Shown piece by piece: positions 35,471 through 46,869 of a DNA stretch of 64,000 nt. Under the pieces are notes generated by a model. That model did not search any database, was not told where the DNA came from, and saw nothing but the letters and a program-made list of their open reading frames with translations. Positions within the stretch are counted from its first letter, which is position 1. Every line of letters starts with the position of its first letter. This DNA comes from Lenzites betulinus (Eukaryota; Basidiomycota; Agaricomycetes; Polyporales; Polyporaceae). Location of the stretch: contig JABYQU010000002.1 in assembly GCA_022264855.1 (NCBI GenBank), positions 124,001-188,000 of the forward strand, written 5' to 3'. The position numbers and the translations under genes are program-made.

Positions 35471-38400
35471 TTAGTTGGTGATGGAGCCCTTGAGCTTGAG
35501 GTCCCTGCTGCTCGCGCCGACGGAGAGGCCGGTGACGCCCTGCGCGATGTCCCAGCGCTGCGCGGCGACGTTCCAGAAGGAGAAGTCGTAGCGCGAGAGC
35601 TCGAAGGAGACGGTCTTGGACTGGCCCGGGGCGAGGAAGATCGCGTCGAAGCCCTTGAGGTTGTACGGCGCCATGCCCGCGGAGGCGGGCGGGGAGGTGT
35701 ACAGCTGGGGGACCTGCGAGCGGAGGAGGTGAGCGCCTTGTCATGCCCACATGGGGAGAGAGGGGGCCTACCTCGGTGCCTGCGCGCGAACCGGTGTTGG
35801 TGAGGGTGAAGGACACGGTGACGACGGGGTCGTGCAGCCTACGAGACGTTAGTTGCCATTGCCCACTCAGCGCAGGAGGATATATATATACTCACCAGGG
35901 GTCCAGGGCAGACCCGGGGCCTGTAGCCTGGCGCGTGCCCCCAGCAGTCGAGCCGCTGACCTTCAGGTTCGCGTACGAGAACGTGGTGTAGGACAGGCCG
36001 AACCCGAATTCGAAGCGGGGGGTGATGTTGTTCTACAGTCCGAGAGCACATAGTCAGCCGGTAGGATGGGTGAGATAGCTGACCGGACGTACAGCATCAA
36101 AGTGACGGTAGTCAATGAACAAGCCCTCCGTGTAGGGGATCTGCACGATATTGGAGCCCGTGTAGATGACGCGGGCGGAGTAGTCGGTCTCGGCCTTTGC
36201 GATGGTGAAGGGCAGCCGTCCACTACAGACAGGGAGTCAGCTTGTCTGCTAATGGATCTGGCGGTTCGAAGCAGGGGATACATACCTGGGGTTGACGTCT
36301 CCGTAAAGGATGTCAACAAGCGAGTTACCTATAGCATTGTGAGCACGGTAGTCCACGAGAATTCAAGGGTGTGCACTTACCAGCTTCTTCACCGGGAAGA
36401 CCAGCCCACACCTAATAAACAATGTCAGGATTTCGCAGAGACGAAGTTTGGCGTCATAATCTTACCACCGCGGTGACTACACGCGCATACGTCAGTTCCA
36501 GTAGCACAAAATATTGAATAGTACTGACCATTCGGGTTATCAATCCACGCGTCCATGATGATCGGTCCGACACTGTTAACGACGACGATGGTGTTGTTGT
36601 TCACGCTCGCGACCTTCTCGACCAGAGCGTCCTGCAACACAAAATTTACATCTGCGTCATCGCAGGAGAATTGAGTTGGACTTACACCACCGTGCCAGGC
36701 TTGCAGGTCGTTGCGGTCTCCAGCGTTTCCTTCGACAGTGAGCGACGCTTCACTTAGAACGGCTGCCGCATCAGCACATCCGGATGACCAAGAATACGAT
36801 GGGCACGTACCCGCTGTCAGCCGTGATGAAGACCAGCGCGGCCGTCTTCCCCTTCGCCGCATTGGCAGAGAGGTTCACGTCATCAGTGAAAGTCCAGGTG
36901 GACACAGCCGTCTTGTCCGTCTTCGCGCGTGCACTGATTGCATCGAGGGGCTATCTCACAAATATTAGCACGGGGGTGCGATGATGCGAGTGTATAAGCT
37001 TACCGCGACGAGGTGCTGGAAGCTTGCCGTTCTATACGAGAGGTACATTGTTATAAGTTGTCTTGCCAAGGAGCTTTAAGATGGTCACATACCCACTACC
37101 CCATCCGACCGCGAGCACTCCGTCGTTGCAGCTGTGGTCGATACATCTACACACAGGTAAGTGAGCAGGACGTCCTCACAAATTTCTTGCAGCGCAGCTT
37201 ACTCATTTGGGCTTATAATAGCAGACCTTGCGCCAGATCCGACGATAGCGAGGGACTGGGGAGCGTGAAGCGGGAGCACGTTTCCCTTGTTCTTGAGCAG
37301 AATTGTCGACGCAGCGCCGATTGTGCGAATCAGGCTGATAGGAATATCAAGGCCCCAATCGTAACGTATCCAAAAGATGTGACTCACGTAGCGTGATCTC
37401 CTTGGACGTCAACATTGGAGCTCAGGAAACCGAGCCACGAGTTGAAGTTGACCGCGGGGTACCCCTCATCCTGACCGAGCATGTACCTATCAGACATATG
37501 GTATGTTAGATGCTTGCTTTCAGCGTCAACTAATGGCACACGTACCATGCAGCCAAGATGCGGGTGGCCATGTCCTGATCGCGACGTCAGTGTTGCTCAC
37601 AAGGATACTTTCCAGACAAACTCACGTCAATGCGGGCTTGGGTCACGTTGCCAGTCTTGACGGAGTTCACCAGGTTAGACCCAAAGTAGCTACAAACCCG
37701 TAAATACTTGGCATGCAGAACATCAGAGAGAGCTTTACCTGCTGAAGGAGCCGAAGAACTCGTCGCCGGGCATGGTCATCTGGAGCAAAGTTGGTGATGA
37801 GACAATAGTAATTCAATCGTCATGCTCACTTCGAGGCCCCCATTCGCGGAGGGGATCGTCGAGTGGGTGGCATACCAATCTGCACGTATTTGTCAGCTCA
37901 CGCTAACATGACTGCCATCGTACTACTGACCCGACATAACATCTGACAGTATGGATCAGTATTTTCCGAAACACAATGAACATAAAACATGCTTACATCC
38001 TTGGAAACCCAACTCTCCCTTGAGAAGACCGTTGATGGCCTTGTCATTCTCGCAAGCGAAGGTCCCGTTGACTGGTGTGCTGTGAACAACCGCATTTTGC
38101 AAAAGTCAAACGTTGGGCGCGCTTACCTTGGTCTGTAAAGTAGATAGCTCGTAAGCTTGCATGACGAAGGACTGGCACGACACACTTACTGTAGCTGCAC
38201 ATAACGGATGCGACATTTGCTTGTACACTTCGCAGGAACTACGGAGCTGTTAAGGAGGGATTCCGTAGCAGCACTGAATAAATATTTACCGGGTGAAGAT
38301 AGAGCTCGTGTTGCTGTAATGACGTCAATGTGAGAAGTCTCTTCTACACGGACAAGTGCTTACAGTCCTACAGAGAAGGTTCACTGTTCTCAGCGTCATG

Positions 38401-39740
38401 CACGCATTGGAAACGAGGATAATACATACTTGTCATCCACGTTAGAGGAGCTGGACATGCGGAAATGCTCCTGTTCACTGAGCACGCCAGTTAGCACCGC
38501 AAGGGAAACGAGAGGGCTGAACGAGCTCAACTTGTTGAGGAAGTGCTTGGCGCACGCCTGCACACCCTGAGACTGAATCCCCTGGATCATTTCGAAAGCA
38601 ACCTCTCCGGTCAGGAAAGGATCACCGCCTGCGCTGCAAAATCCAATGCTTCAGATTCGCAGGGCCACTGCGTTCATTGCACCAAGACTCACCCTTCCCA
38701 GTTTCGCCCAGCAGCCGGCGCACGCATCAAGTTCCTACGCCGAGAGGTTAGAAGCACGTTTCGGGACTCTCCTCTGTGCACTTACATCATCGGACCAAGG
38801 GCTACGTTGATGCCCTTGCCCCTAAATTCGGCGCCCATGGCTTCACCGCGAGCGCGAATGAGAGTGCGGTTGAATCTGTGGCTTGTTAGCCATTTGCAAC
38901 GAGCTGGGAAAACTCGACGTACGTGGCGGCCGCATTGATTTCCCTGCACACATGTGTCAGAATGTACCGCGAAGCCACAAGATAAAAGGTACTGACGCAG
39001 GGAAAACTGAGTTCCCGCTCACAAAACGTACACCAACCGGACTGTCTATCTGGACGTTATTCCTGAAATTTATGACGACGGGGACCCTGAAGCCTACCTT
39101 GAAGACATATACCAGTATGCCCGGGAATTGCGGAAACCTTAGGAGTGTTTCCAATGCAGGCGCCTAAATACGCGGTACTTCAGCAAGGGTCCGTTAGTTT
39201 GCAGACGCGCATATACACACCGCCAAATTGACCCTGGCCTGTCATGAGGTTTGCTTTATCGGTATTGGACAGGGTGGCGACGATAGGCTTGGCCTACGCA
39301 TCTTGAATATAAATTCACTGACAGCAACACCCAGAATTCTACCTTAGCATATGCGGCTGCCCACTCGGGCGCTATGTTCAGGACGACCGACGACGCAGGT
39401 GCCGCGACGATCTTCGAGGCAGAGGCACCGACCGGGCTCAATGATGAATCCAGGATGCACATCGTCGCTAGGGGACACAACATATCGATTTAACACGCGT
39501 CGAACGCGTCTCGCAAGACACCGAGGTCGCGCACCGTTCTGCTGAGTGACGCATTTGAAGCCCGTTGAGCACGTCGTCAAATTCGCTCTGCAGAGCAGCG
39601 CCACCGCGTGTCAAATAAGCATATTGGGGATCTACGGGGAGCACGTACCCAGAACCCGTGCTGCACTGGTCTGCGAGGACTGCGACGGGCCATCCAGCGA
39701 GCAGGCCCGCGAAGGCGAGGAGGGGGGCAAGGAGGGGCAT
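35471..39740 (-). CDS. Secreted GH3 beta-glucosidase
   Basis: Hydrolyses terminal beta-D-glucosyl residues, completing cellulose or beta-glucan breakdown. The start at 39740 (MPLLAPLLAFAGLLAG) gives a signal peptide; an upstream in-frame ATG at 39809 would add 23 polar residues. Blocks in order: IVATLSNTDKANLMTGQGQF, DSPVGVRFVSGNSVFPA, GIQSQGVQACAKHFLN, EQEHFRMSSSSNVDDK and KGELGFQGCYVMSDWYATHS-type sequence with the nucleophile Asp of SDW. Next come GGLEMTMPGDEFFG, IRTIGAASTILLKNKGNVLP, VVVNSVGPIIMDAWIDNPNG and FEFGFGLSYTTFSYANL. The C-terminal fibronectin III-like domain is VSFTLTNTGSRAGTEV and KGFDAIFLAPGQSKTVSFEL, ending KLKGSITN. The nucleophile codon is split by an intron (37880-37930). 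About 20 short exons make this the most intron-dense gene of the window. It is followed upstream by GH131. Confidence 0.92.
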
Positions 39741-40512
39741 GTCGCGTGCGGCGAGAGGGTCGAGGGACGCATGGCGAGCGGGCTGAGGGCAGTCTAATAA
39801 GCATGGCACGGACAGAGAGCTGGGGAAAGGGCATCACCCGGACGGGCACGCACCCCATCACGTCCAGCGACAGCACCCCGCGTTCTTTCACATGTCCCCT
39901 TCTTCGCGGAGTTGTCATTCTTCCTCCGAGTAGCAGCCCTCAGTCTCCCACATCCTTGCCACCCGCTCCTTGGCCTTCCCTCTCGCGATCGTCTCGCCCG
40001 CCGAGAGATGCTGAAGGCTGAAGCGAATCGCGCGGCCGCCGCTCTCGTGCTCGCAAGTACTGCCCAGCCAGAGCTGAGCAGGCCCTGTGCTGCTTGCTGT
40101 TGCCAGGGCCGCGGTGCATGCGACTCCGTCTTCTTCGGTTTGCACGCGACCGCACGCGAGATACAGACATGTGCACATGGCGTTGCTTGCATCAATTCCA
40201 ACCTCTTCCGGCGGAATGTTCATCGCCGCGGCAATACAAGTCAGCACGGCGGGTACCGGTTGCATACATGACGTCTTCAGATATCCGAAGTGACCGAGAT
40301 GAAAGACGCGAAAGCCTATTCATGGCGACTCTCCTCTGGCAATGCGCACGGCGGGGGGCAACAAACGCGTCAGCGGAGCTGACCAGATCAAGTTCGTCGT
40401 ACGTACAACAGCCCACATCTTCTCATGATCGTCCAACGCCTCTGTAACACCCTGTAACACCTCTGTAACTCCGTGCAACCTCGCGGTACCAACGCTTCAT
40501 ATTCCCGCCGGC
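39741..40512. promoter_or_regulatory. Upstream region of GH3 beta-glucosidase
   Basis: 772 bases between two minus-strand genes. Antisense and sense ORFs of up to 118 codons are present but lack family features. A short direct repeat is at 40442-40471. The sequence CTGGGG at 39820-39825 fits a Cre1-like SYGGRG site. Confidence 0.4.
40442..40471. repeat. Short tandem repeat ctgtaacac, three copies
   Basis: Copies at 40442-40450, 40452-40460 and a diverged third at 40463-40471, spaced 10-11 bases. It lies just downstream of the GH131 stop. Confidence 0.7.
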
Positions 40513-41876
40513 TCACGGCTGCGTGGTGGGTCCGGCATCCTCGACGTATACCCCGCTGTAGTACAGATCGGTTTCCGTGATCTGCTGAGGCGCCCCGTTG
40601 ATCGGCAGCCGCAGCGCACCTGTTTATTTCCCCGACGGCCGTGCCCGCCGGTCCCGGTCAGCTAGCTCGTTCTGACAGAATAAACCGCGTCCCTTACCGA
40701 CGTGCCAGTCGGTTCCGCCATTCCCGTTCAGCGAGCCGGTGTATACCTTCGTCAGCGCGTCGCTTCCGGTCGACACCCACAGGCCGCCGGGAGACCCAGT
40801 CTCAAGTATAAAGTTGTACTGGGCGAGGAACGAAAGATGAGCGCATGTGGGGGTATCACATGGCATGAGACGCTATAAGAAGCTCACCCAGGTACCCTTG
40901 ACAGGCTGCACGGACCAGATGCTCTTTCCACCGGTGATGACCTGCAGGGTGTCCGCGACGCCATTCTGTCCTGGGAGACTGTAAGCGCACGATCACGGGC
41001 TGGAGAATGGGCAGCACAGACCGCTCAGCTGGCCGTATTTGATATCCGCAAAGTGGCCTGACGGAAGGTCAGCACAGATGCTACACGGAACCTTATGGGT
41101 CGAGGTAGCAGACCTTCCCAGAAGACGATCTGTTATGACAAAGTTGTGTCAGTTCCGTTATATCCCGTCTGCGCGCGCCGCTGTACCTGGTGCTCATATG
41201 CGGGATCTATAGGGCATCAGACGACGTCAGACGCAGTTCTAGCAGGAGCAGCCGCATGGTACGCACCGGGCGGGTTCACCGTAGGAATCTGCAGCGATAC
41301 GTGGAAGAAGAGGTGCCCCGTCAGCGAGTTCGTCGTTTGCGGCAGCAGCTCAGTCCTGAGCATCGGACCGCCATTCCACGTCGACTGGGCGTTGATCTTG
41401 ACCTTCACTCCCTGCTTCTCACCCGTCGCTGTATGCTGGCTGAGCGCACGATGCTCGCCTCAGTGCGCCACGCTCACGTACTCGCGGGGTTCTTGAACTG
41501 GCTTCCGAGCGTGAGCCACGAAGACGCTGTCTCGCCCTGCGAACACGCGACCTCTCAGTTTGTCGCTTTCCCAGTCCAGTGCCATCGGGGAGCGTACATG
41601 GAGGTTGCCCTGTATAGTATAGAACGCGTGAGCGTTCATCATGTCACGATATGGCAGCCATGTCCTCACGTAGATGTACGTCTGGTATTGTCCGACCTGG
41701 TTGCTCCAGCTCCATTTATCAAAGTCTGCCGCCGTCCTGCACGTCACCCGGTGAGAGCTAGTCCTGTCCCTCAAGTGCGAGAGAACTTACGTATAGTTGT
41801 TGAACCGACCGTCCCAAAGGACGGTGGCAGAGACCGCTGCTGCGAACAAAAAGAGTGAGAGTACCACGCCTTTCAT
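40513..41876 (-). CDS. Secreted GH131 beta-glucanase
   Basis: GH131 enzymes are fungal beta-1,3/1,6 and 1,4-glucanases. The start at 41876 reads MKGVVLSLFLFAAAVSATV, a signal peptide, followed directly by LWDGRFNNYT, the mature N-terminus typical of the family. Next are TAADFDKWSWSNQVGQYQTY, GVKVKINAQSTWNGGPMLRT, ELLPQTTNSLTGHLFFHVSL and TVNPPG. After several short exons (HQ-VFWE type and DIKYGQLSG), TWVNFILETG-like sequence leads to SPGGLWVSTGSDALTKVYTG and GGTDWHVG. The last exon is ALRLPINGAPQQITETDLYY, SGVYVEDAGPTTQP. The conserved family blocks I recall are present; no carbohydrate-binding module is seen. It sits upstream of the GH3 gene in the same orientation. Confidence 0.88.
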
Positions 41877-43394
41877 GCTTGCTTATGCTCGATAGAAGGT
41901 GTATCCCGCCGTCGCCCTCGGACGTATATGTATGTGCGCCAAGAAGCGGGAGCTCCCCCGACGTTGGCCCGGTACGCGACACGAGGCGCACCCCCCGCAA
42001 GAACGCGCTGCGGGGTAATACTCGGTCCAACGTCGATCCGCGTTCAGTCGACAAAAGAGGGCGCGCCGCGGTCATACGGATAACAGAGTATTCTCTGGGG
42101 GTGGGGTTGTGTGTTGTTCAAGTTGCGGGGTACGTCATGCGCACTGGCGGGTACTGTGCCTTGTCTATCACCTTGCTCTCTGACCATAGTGAGCTAACGC
42201 GCCTCCTCAAGTAAAGCCGGGGAACTTTGGAGAGCGGCCGCGAGCTGCCAGATGGGTGATGGCGGAGGCCCAAGTGGGGTGCGCTAGTGTGTGAGCGTAT
42301 CGTACGAGGCCATTGAGACTTGACAGTTGCAGGCAACATGATGTCCAGCTGGTGGTCCGGCAATTGTGCCGCTGCGGACCAAGTCGCCCGTTCTCATGCA
42401 CGAACGCTCTAGTCCGGAAGAGAACGCGAACCTGGGTAGTCGAACAGTCCGATGTCATGCTTCAAGATAGATGCAGAGTGGCAATTCGGCGAAGAACCTC
42501 GGTCCGAAGAGGGCGCTGGAGTTCTTCCCAAGACGGAGGTGCGTTGCGCGGTTGCCTCCGTTTCCTTGGTCCCTTGCCGTCATCCCTCAGATAGGACAGC
42601 CGGAGATACATCCTGTACATCATCGGAGGCGCGACGATAGACAGGCGGAGAACCCAACGCACGGGACGTTAACTAAGGCACCTACTATGGCAAGGAATAC
42701 ACGATCGTCTTTTACGAGATGCCGTATAGCCTTCATTCCAGCGGCGAGCGAGGCTTGAATGAGCAAGGGCGTTCGTTGGACGGGCGTTCAAACGTTCAGA
42801 TCTCAGACAGGCGATGGCTGACTGAGAATTCGAAAACAATAGGGACGTTTTGTTCGCAATATATATTGTTGGTGCAATACGATTAGTAAGCTGGAGCAGT
42901 CCAGTTGGAGCAACGGAACGGGGCTCTCGACATGCATAGGCGCCCCCGCGCAGAGCCTGCAGCCGCCCGATATATGCCGAAAAAGTATGTGGAGCGGTTT
43001 GGAGAGTGTGTGGCACTCACCCACTCAATACTGAAATAACCCCCTTGTGATCCAGTCCAAATTGCGTTTCAAAACGTCCCTAATGGAGACTGGAGAGGAC
43101 GGTGACTGCCACTGAATAGCTAGTGACTTGCTAGTGACTAGTGACTGGTCGGGTGCAGAGCATGATAGACGCCCGTGGAAGAAGAGGGCTGACGGCCGTA
43201 TATGGCACGCCGGGAGATGCCGAGGCAGCCTGTATGTATATGGAGGAGCGAAGGCTCTCCGCTCCGAGCTCCAGCCCTCGAGCATCGCACCCCGGCGTGC
43301 TCATCCACTCCTCCCACAACTCTGCTTTCTTCTCCCGACCACCACCACACGCGACTGTGCTTCATTCTCGCGCAGATCTTGTCCATAACCACAA
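41877..43394. promoter_or_regulatory. Long intergenic region upstream of GH131 and the next plus-strand gene
   Basis: 1518 bases between divergent starts. A TATA-like gtatatg is near 41925, about 50 bases before the GH131 start. Four SYGGRG matches lie on the plus strand between 42010 and about 42220. A repeat of tagtgact is at 43120-43146. ORFs in the region (up to about 115 codons) show no family character. Confidence 0.45.
43119..43147. repeat. Three close copies of tagtgact
   Basis: Two copies of CTAGTGACT at 43120-43128 and 43131-43139 and an AGTGACT directly after, about 250 bases before the start at 43395. Confidence 0.6.
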
Positions 43395-44732
43395 ATGTCG
43401 TCCCCGAACATACCCTCCCCGGCGCCCTACCTTCGCCGATCTCACTCCACTTCATCCCCCGCCCCCCGCCGGCAACCAGACGATGTCAAGCGGTGCATAT
43501 CTACCAAACGCTCGCGCCCCAGCTTTACTCGCAGTCCGTCTTACAAGGACCTCGCGCACGGCGAGCCCGCGGAGAAGTGGGATGTAGACCAGTGGCGGAG
43601 GGGCAAGCGCGCCCGCAGGGACTCTAACGTAAGTCTCTCGTCGTCATCGCGCGTGCCCGCCGCAGCACGCTCATTGCCCGCGCGCCGTGCTCAGAGCGAC
43701 GAGTCCGCCGACGAGCCTTTCGGAACCCCATCGGACTCCCCCATCATGTCCGTCGAGCCGACGACGATGTTCACGTTCGCGCCGAGCGCGGCGACCACCC
43801 TGCCCAGCACGTCCGCCGCTTTCCAGCTCTTTCCGCAGAAGAAGGCCCGCAGGCTGCAGCACACCGGCCGCAGCCGCTTCACGCAGGACGCCTCCCCGCG
43901 CGAGGCCGGCCGCATCTCCCCAGACGAGGCGCGCCGCATGCGCGCGGACGCGCTTGGCGAGCTGCACCGCAGCGTCGCAGAGAACGGCGAGGGCCTCGTG
44001 CGCAAGATGCGCGACTGGGAATCGACCCGCTCCAGGTCGGTGCGGCCTGCGGCAGACGCGCACCAGCCGAAGAGGTCCTGGCGCCGCCTTACGTCCTGCT
44101 ATGGCACGCCCCTTGCACCCGCCGCGGTCCCCGAGCAGGTAGACGATGACGAGGACGATATATTCATCGTCGGCGAAGCGTCATCCATTCCGATCGCGGG
44201 CAGTCCTGCACGCAAGAAACGCGCACTGTCGACTGGCTCCATGGACATCGATCTCCTCGCGGCTGAGGAGCACCCATCGCCCTTCGCGGGCCTCTCTAAC
44301 GGCGACCGTAGTTCGTCACCCATCGCGCGCTCGTCAGGTACCTCCGCGTACTCATCCGATGACGAGGGTCATGCGGACATGGATGTGGAGCTCGAGTCCT
44401 CCGCGTCGGGTCCGTTCTCGACCCCGGCACTCTCCCACACATATTCGACATCCACGAACTCCTCCGTCGTCTCGCTCCCGCTCTCGGCCCACCCCAGCGA
44501 GGGAAATCCAGGCGTGCACGGCGCATTGAGCTCGGCCACCATCCCGTCTACCGAGCGCGCCTCGCCCGCATTGTGTGGTTCGCCGCCTACCACGCGCTCC
44601 GAAAAAGCCGTCGCCGCACTGGCGCTCGCCATGGCGAACGGGGCGGCGGGCATCAGCGACTACGATGCTCTGCGCGCGGCCGAAGGGCTCACCACCCTCG
44701 ACGGATCCCACGCCGGGGAGCTGTGGAGCTGA
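43395..44732 (+). CDS. Unrecognised low-complexity protein, single exon
   Basis: An uninterrupted 445-residue frame, unusual here because nearly all neighbours are spliced. It starts MSSPNIPSPAPYLRRSHSTS and is rich in Ser, Pro, Ala and Arg. Two more ordered patches are visible: SYKDLAHGEPAEKWDVDQWR with RRGKRARRD (a likely nuclear signal), and residues about 150-215, FQLFPQKKARRLQHTGRSRF, PDEARRMRADALGELHRSVA, ENGEGLVRKMRDWE, probably helical. The acidic DDDEDDIFIVGEASSIP lies in the middle. Near 43630 the sequence gtaagtctctcg...ccgccgcag could be a 37-base intron, but it is short and the frame stays open. The C-terminus has SEKAVAALALAMANGAAGI, which looks amphipathic. I infer a nuclear protein of unknown function. 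Confidence 0.75.
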   Translation: MSSPNIPSPAPYLRRSHSTSSPAPRRQPDDVKRCISTKRSRPSFTRSPSYKDLAHGEPAEKWDVDQWRRGKRARRDSNVSLSSSSRVPAAARSLPARRAQSDESADEPFGTPSDSPIMSVEPTTMFTFAPSAATTLPSTSAAFQLFPQKKARRLQHTGRSRFTQDASPREAGRISPDEARRMRADALGELHRSVAENGEGLVRKMRDWESTRSRSVRPAADAHQPKRSWRRLTSCYGTPLAPAAVPEQVDDDEDDIFIVGEASSIPIAGSPARKKRALSTGSMDIDLLAAEEHPSPFAGLSNGDRSSSPIARSSGTSAYSSDDEGHADMDVELESSASGPFSTPALSHTYSTSTNSSVVSLPLSAHPSEGNPGVHGALSSATIPSTERASPALCGSPPTTRSEKAVAALALAMANGAAGISDYDALRAAEGLTTLDGSHAGELWS

Positions 44733-45648
44733 ACGACGGCGGCGGCGGCGTTGCAGTGTGTAGGCGTGAGCCTGTACCCCACAACGGCGAATACCTTGGC
44801 ATCCTCATGACCAATCTCACCATCCCCGGGCATCCATTGCATCTTTCCCCGCCCCCTGCATCTCCGCATTCGCGCACACTGGGCGCATGCGCATCCGCGA
44901 TTCCCGCTCGCACATATCACGACCCGTCATCCTGTCCCACCATCGCCAATTTGTCCTCCGAGTCCTCACCATCCGTCCTCTCATCAAAAGTGCTATATCC
45001 CAAACACCCTGACATTGTATACCTATAACGTAACACTATCCTCCTCATCCTGTGGCATATCTTGGTAAACCGCGCCTCCGCAAAATTTCGTATCCGTCCT
45101 GGTCATGTTGATTCGCGGGTTACTCTCTCATAAGAGGTGTTCCTGCTAATCCGTCTTCCCCTTCAAAGCCGTTTCTCTTGGTCTCTTGGTTGCAGTTATG
45201 TGTTATACTTAAACGTCCCTCCCGTCCATACATCCCCGTCCCTAATGCTTGTATCTTCCCGCACGTATGCCGTGTACACTCCGAGCGCCGTCCCCGATGG
45301 GCACGCAAACAGCCTAACAAACACAACGCGCTTTAACATCCTGTATTAATACTAGTGCCATTCGAACATCGATGTAGAATGAATGATATGTTCTCTGCGA
45401 ACGCTGCATAACGCGATGCCCCCCATTCGACCGCTGCTACAGAGGCATCCAACCCAAGGTATGTGTCTTTCCATCTCCCGTTGCTCGTACGTGTTCGATG
45501 CCCCGTATCAATCCTTGTAGACGCACCCAGCAGACACCTGCTCGAACCATGCAAGATATCTGTCAGGAGCTGTGGCAGGCCCAGGGTGTCAGATACACAC
45601 TGAATGGCGAGCTGAGCGACTCGCCTTCCGCTCTTCCCATGAATTCCG
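44733..45648. other. Convergent intergenic region
   Basis: 916 bases between convergent stops. The first part is C-rich, the middle AT-richer. Minus-strand ORFs continue toward 45333 in a different frame from the real gene and appear to be shadows. No gene is seen. Confidence 0.4.
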
Positions 45649-46869
45649 CTACGACTGCATCGCCGATGTCGAAGCCACGCCAATCGGGTGCGCGCTCCGG
45701 GCCTGCATGTCAACGTCGCCCACCCCCGCCGCCACAACCAACTGCTGCAGGATCGCATCCGGATCGAGGCCCACCGCCGCCATGCCCATGCCCTGCGCGT
45801 CCTCGACGAACGCCCCCGGCGGCGTCTCCACCGCATGCCGCCTCGACAGGTCGGCGGCCAGCGCAGACTCGACCGTCGATGCGAGCACCTCCGCCGCAGA
45901 CACCGTCCACGCCGACCTCTCCGCCTCGAGCGCGCGGTTCGCAGCGGCGAGCCGCGCGGCTTCGACCTCGAGCTCGCGCCGCCGCTGGAGCTCCTCCGCG
46001 TGCAGCGCCTCTGCTTTCTGGCGCGCGGACATCTGCAGGACGAGCGCGCGCTTCATGTCTGGCGTCAGCCGCACGCACGCGCACACACATACATTAGATT
46101 GAACGACGGCGCGGGTGTGTGATGAACGGACACGCACCCTCGATGAGCGCGTTCAGGCCTGGGGGCACGTATGCGGATTCGGCGGACGCGGGGTCCATGG
46201 GGACCCACGGCAGGGACGCGTCGTCGGGCATATCGAGCATCTGGAAGTCCTCCTCCTCCCCCGCCGCCGCCGCGGCGCCCTCGAACCCCCCGTCCGCGAA
46301 CGAGGACGGGCTGGTCAGAGACGGCGGCGGCGACAGCCTGCGGCGCTTCGCTGCACGGCGAGGGCCGCCCACGGACGACTCCGCGTCGTCGACAGAGAGC
46401 TCGGCGGGGTCCGCCTGCTGCTGCGACGTCTCGAAGTCGACGCGCGAGGCTCGACGCTTCCCTTTATTTCGCCGCGAAGCAGCAGGAGCGGCCGTCCGGG
46501 ACGCAGGCGCCGGCCTGCCTGGTGCCGCGGTCGCGCCGCGCGAGGAGGCCCGCCGTCTTTGGGGTTTGGGTTTGGACGGCGATGCTTCAGTTGTGTTCGC
46601 GCTACGAGTGGATGAGGTTGCGCGCCGTCGGACGGGCTTTTCTGTGGGGGAAGATGGGGGCTGTTTGAGACTCCTTGAGCTTGTGCGCGAGGACGACCGC
46701 GCCGGAGCTTCCTTCTCTGTCGACCGGGCCCGGCTCCGGGTTATACGAGCAGCGGGCGGCTTCTTCTGCAACCTGTACAGCGACACGTCAAGAAGCTGAT
46801 CATCATGCACGGGCGGGGAAGCACGTACAATGCAAAGGCCCCGAGGCGCGAGGTCTGGGTTTGGGCCAT
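45649..46869 (-). CDS. Unrecognised basic/coiled-coil protein
   Basis: I recognise no family. The start is best placed at 46869 (MAQTQTSRLGAFAL), joined across an intron with donor gtacgt near 46825 to LQKKPPAARITRSRARST. The first half is Arg/Ser/Pro/Ala-rich with several basic clusters (RRRASSRG, RRNKGKRRASR, RRAAKRRRLSPPP) that fit nuclear import. An acidic stretch (GEEEDFQMLDMPDD) precedes SAYVPPGLNALIE. A second intron (donor gtgcgt near 46137) leads to DMKRALVLQMSARQKAEALH and EELQRRRELEVEAARLAAAN, a coiled coil. The C-terminus ends PDAILQQLVVAAGVG...STSAMQS at the stop at 45649. The role is unknown; a nuclear location is inferred. Confidence 0.68.

Noticed and set aside
39915..40265. 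A 116-codon minus-strand ORF between GH3 and GH131
   Set aside because: It has no signal peptide or family motif and no obvious exon partner. It lies in the GH3 promoter region.
46115..46799. Long plus-strand ORFs opposite the coiled-coil gene
   Set aside because: The minus frame has a consistent start, two introns and a coiled coil. The plus frames are Arg/Gly-rich shadows.
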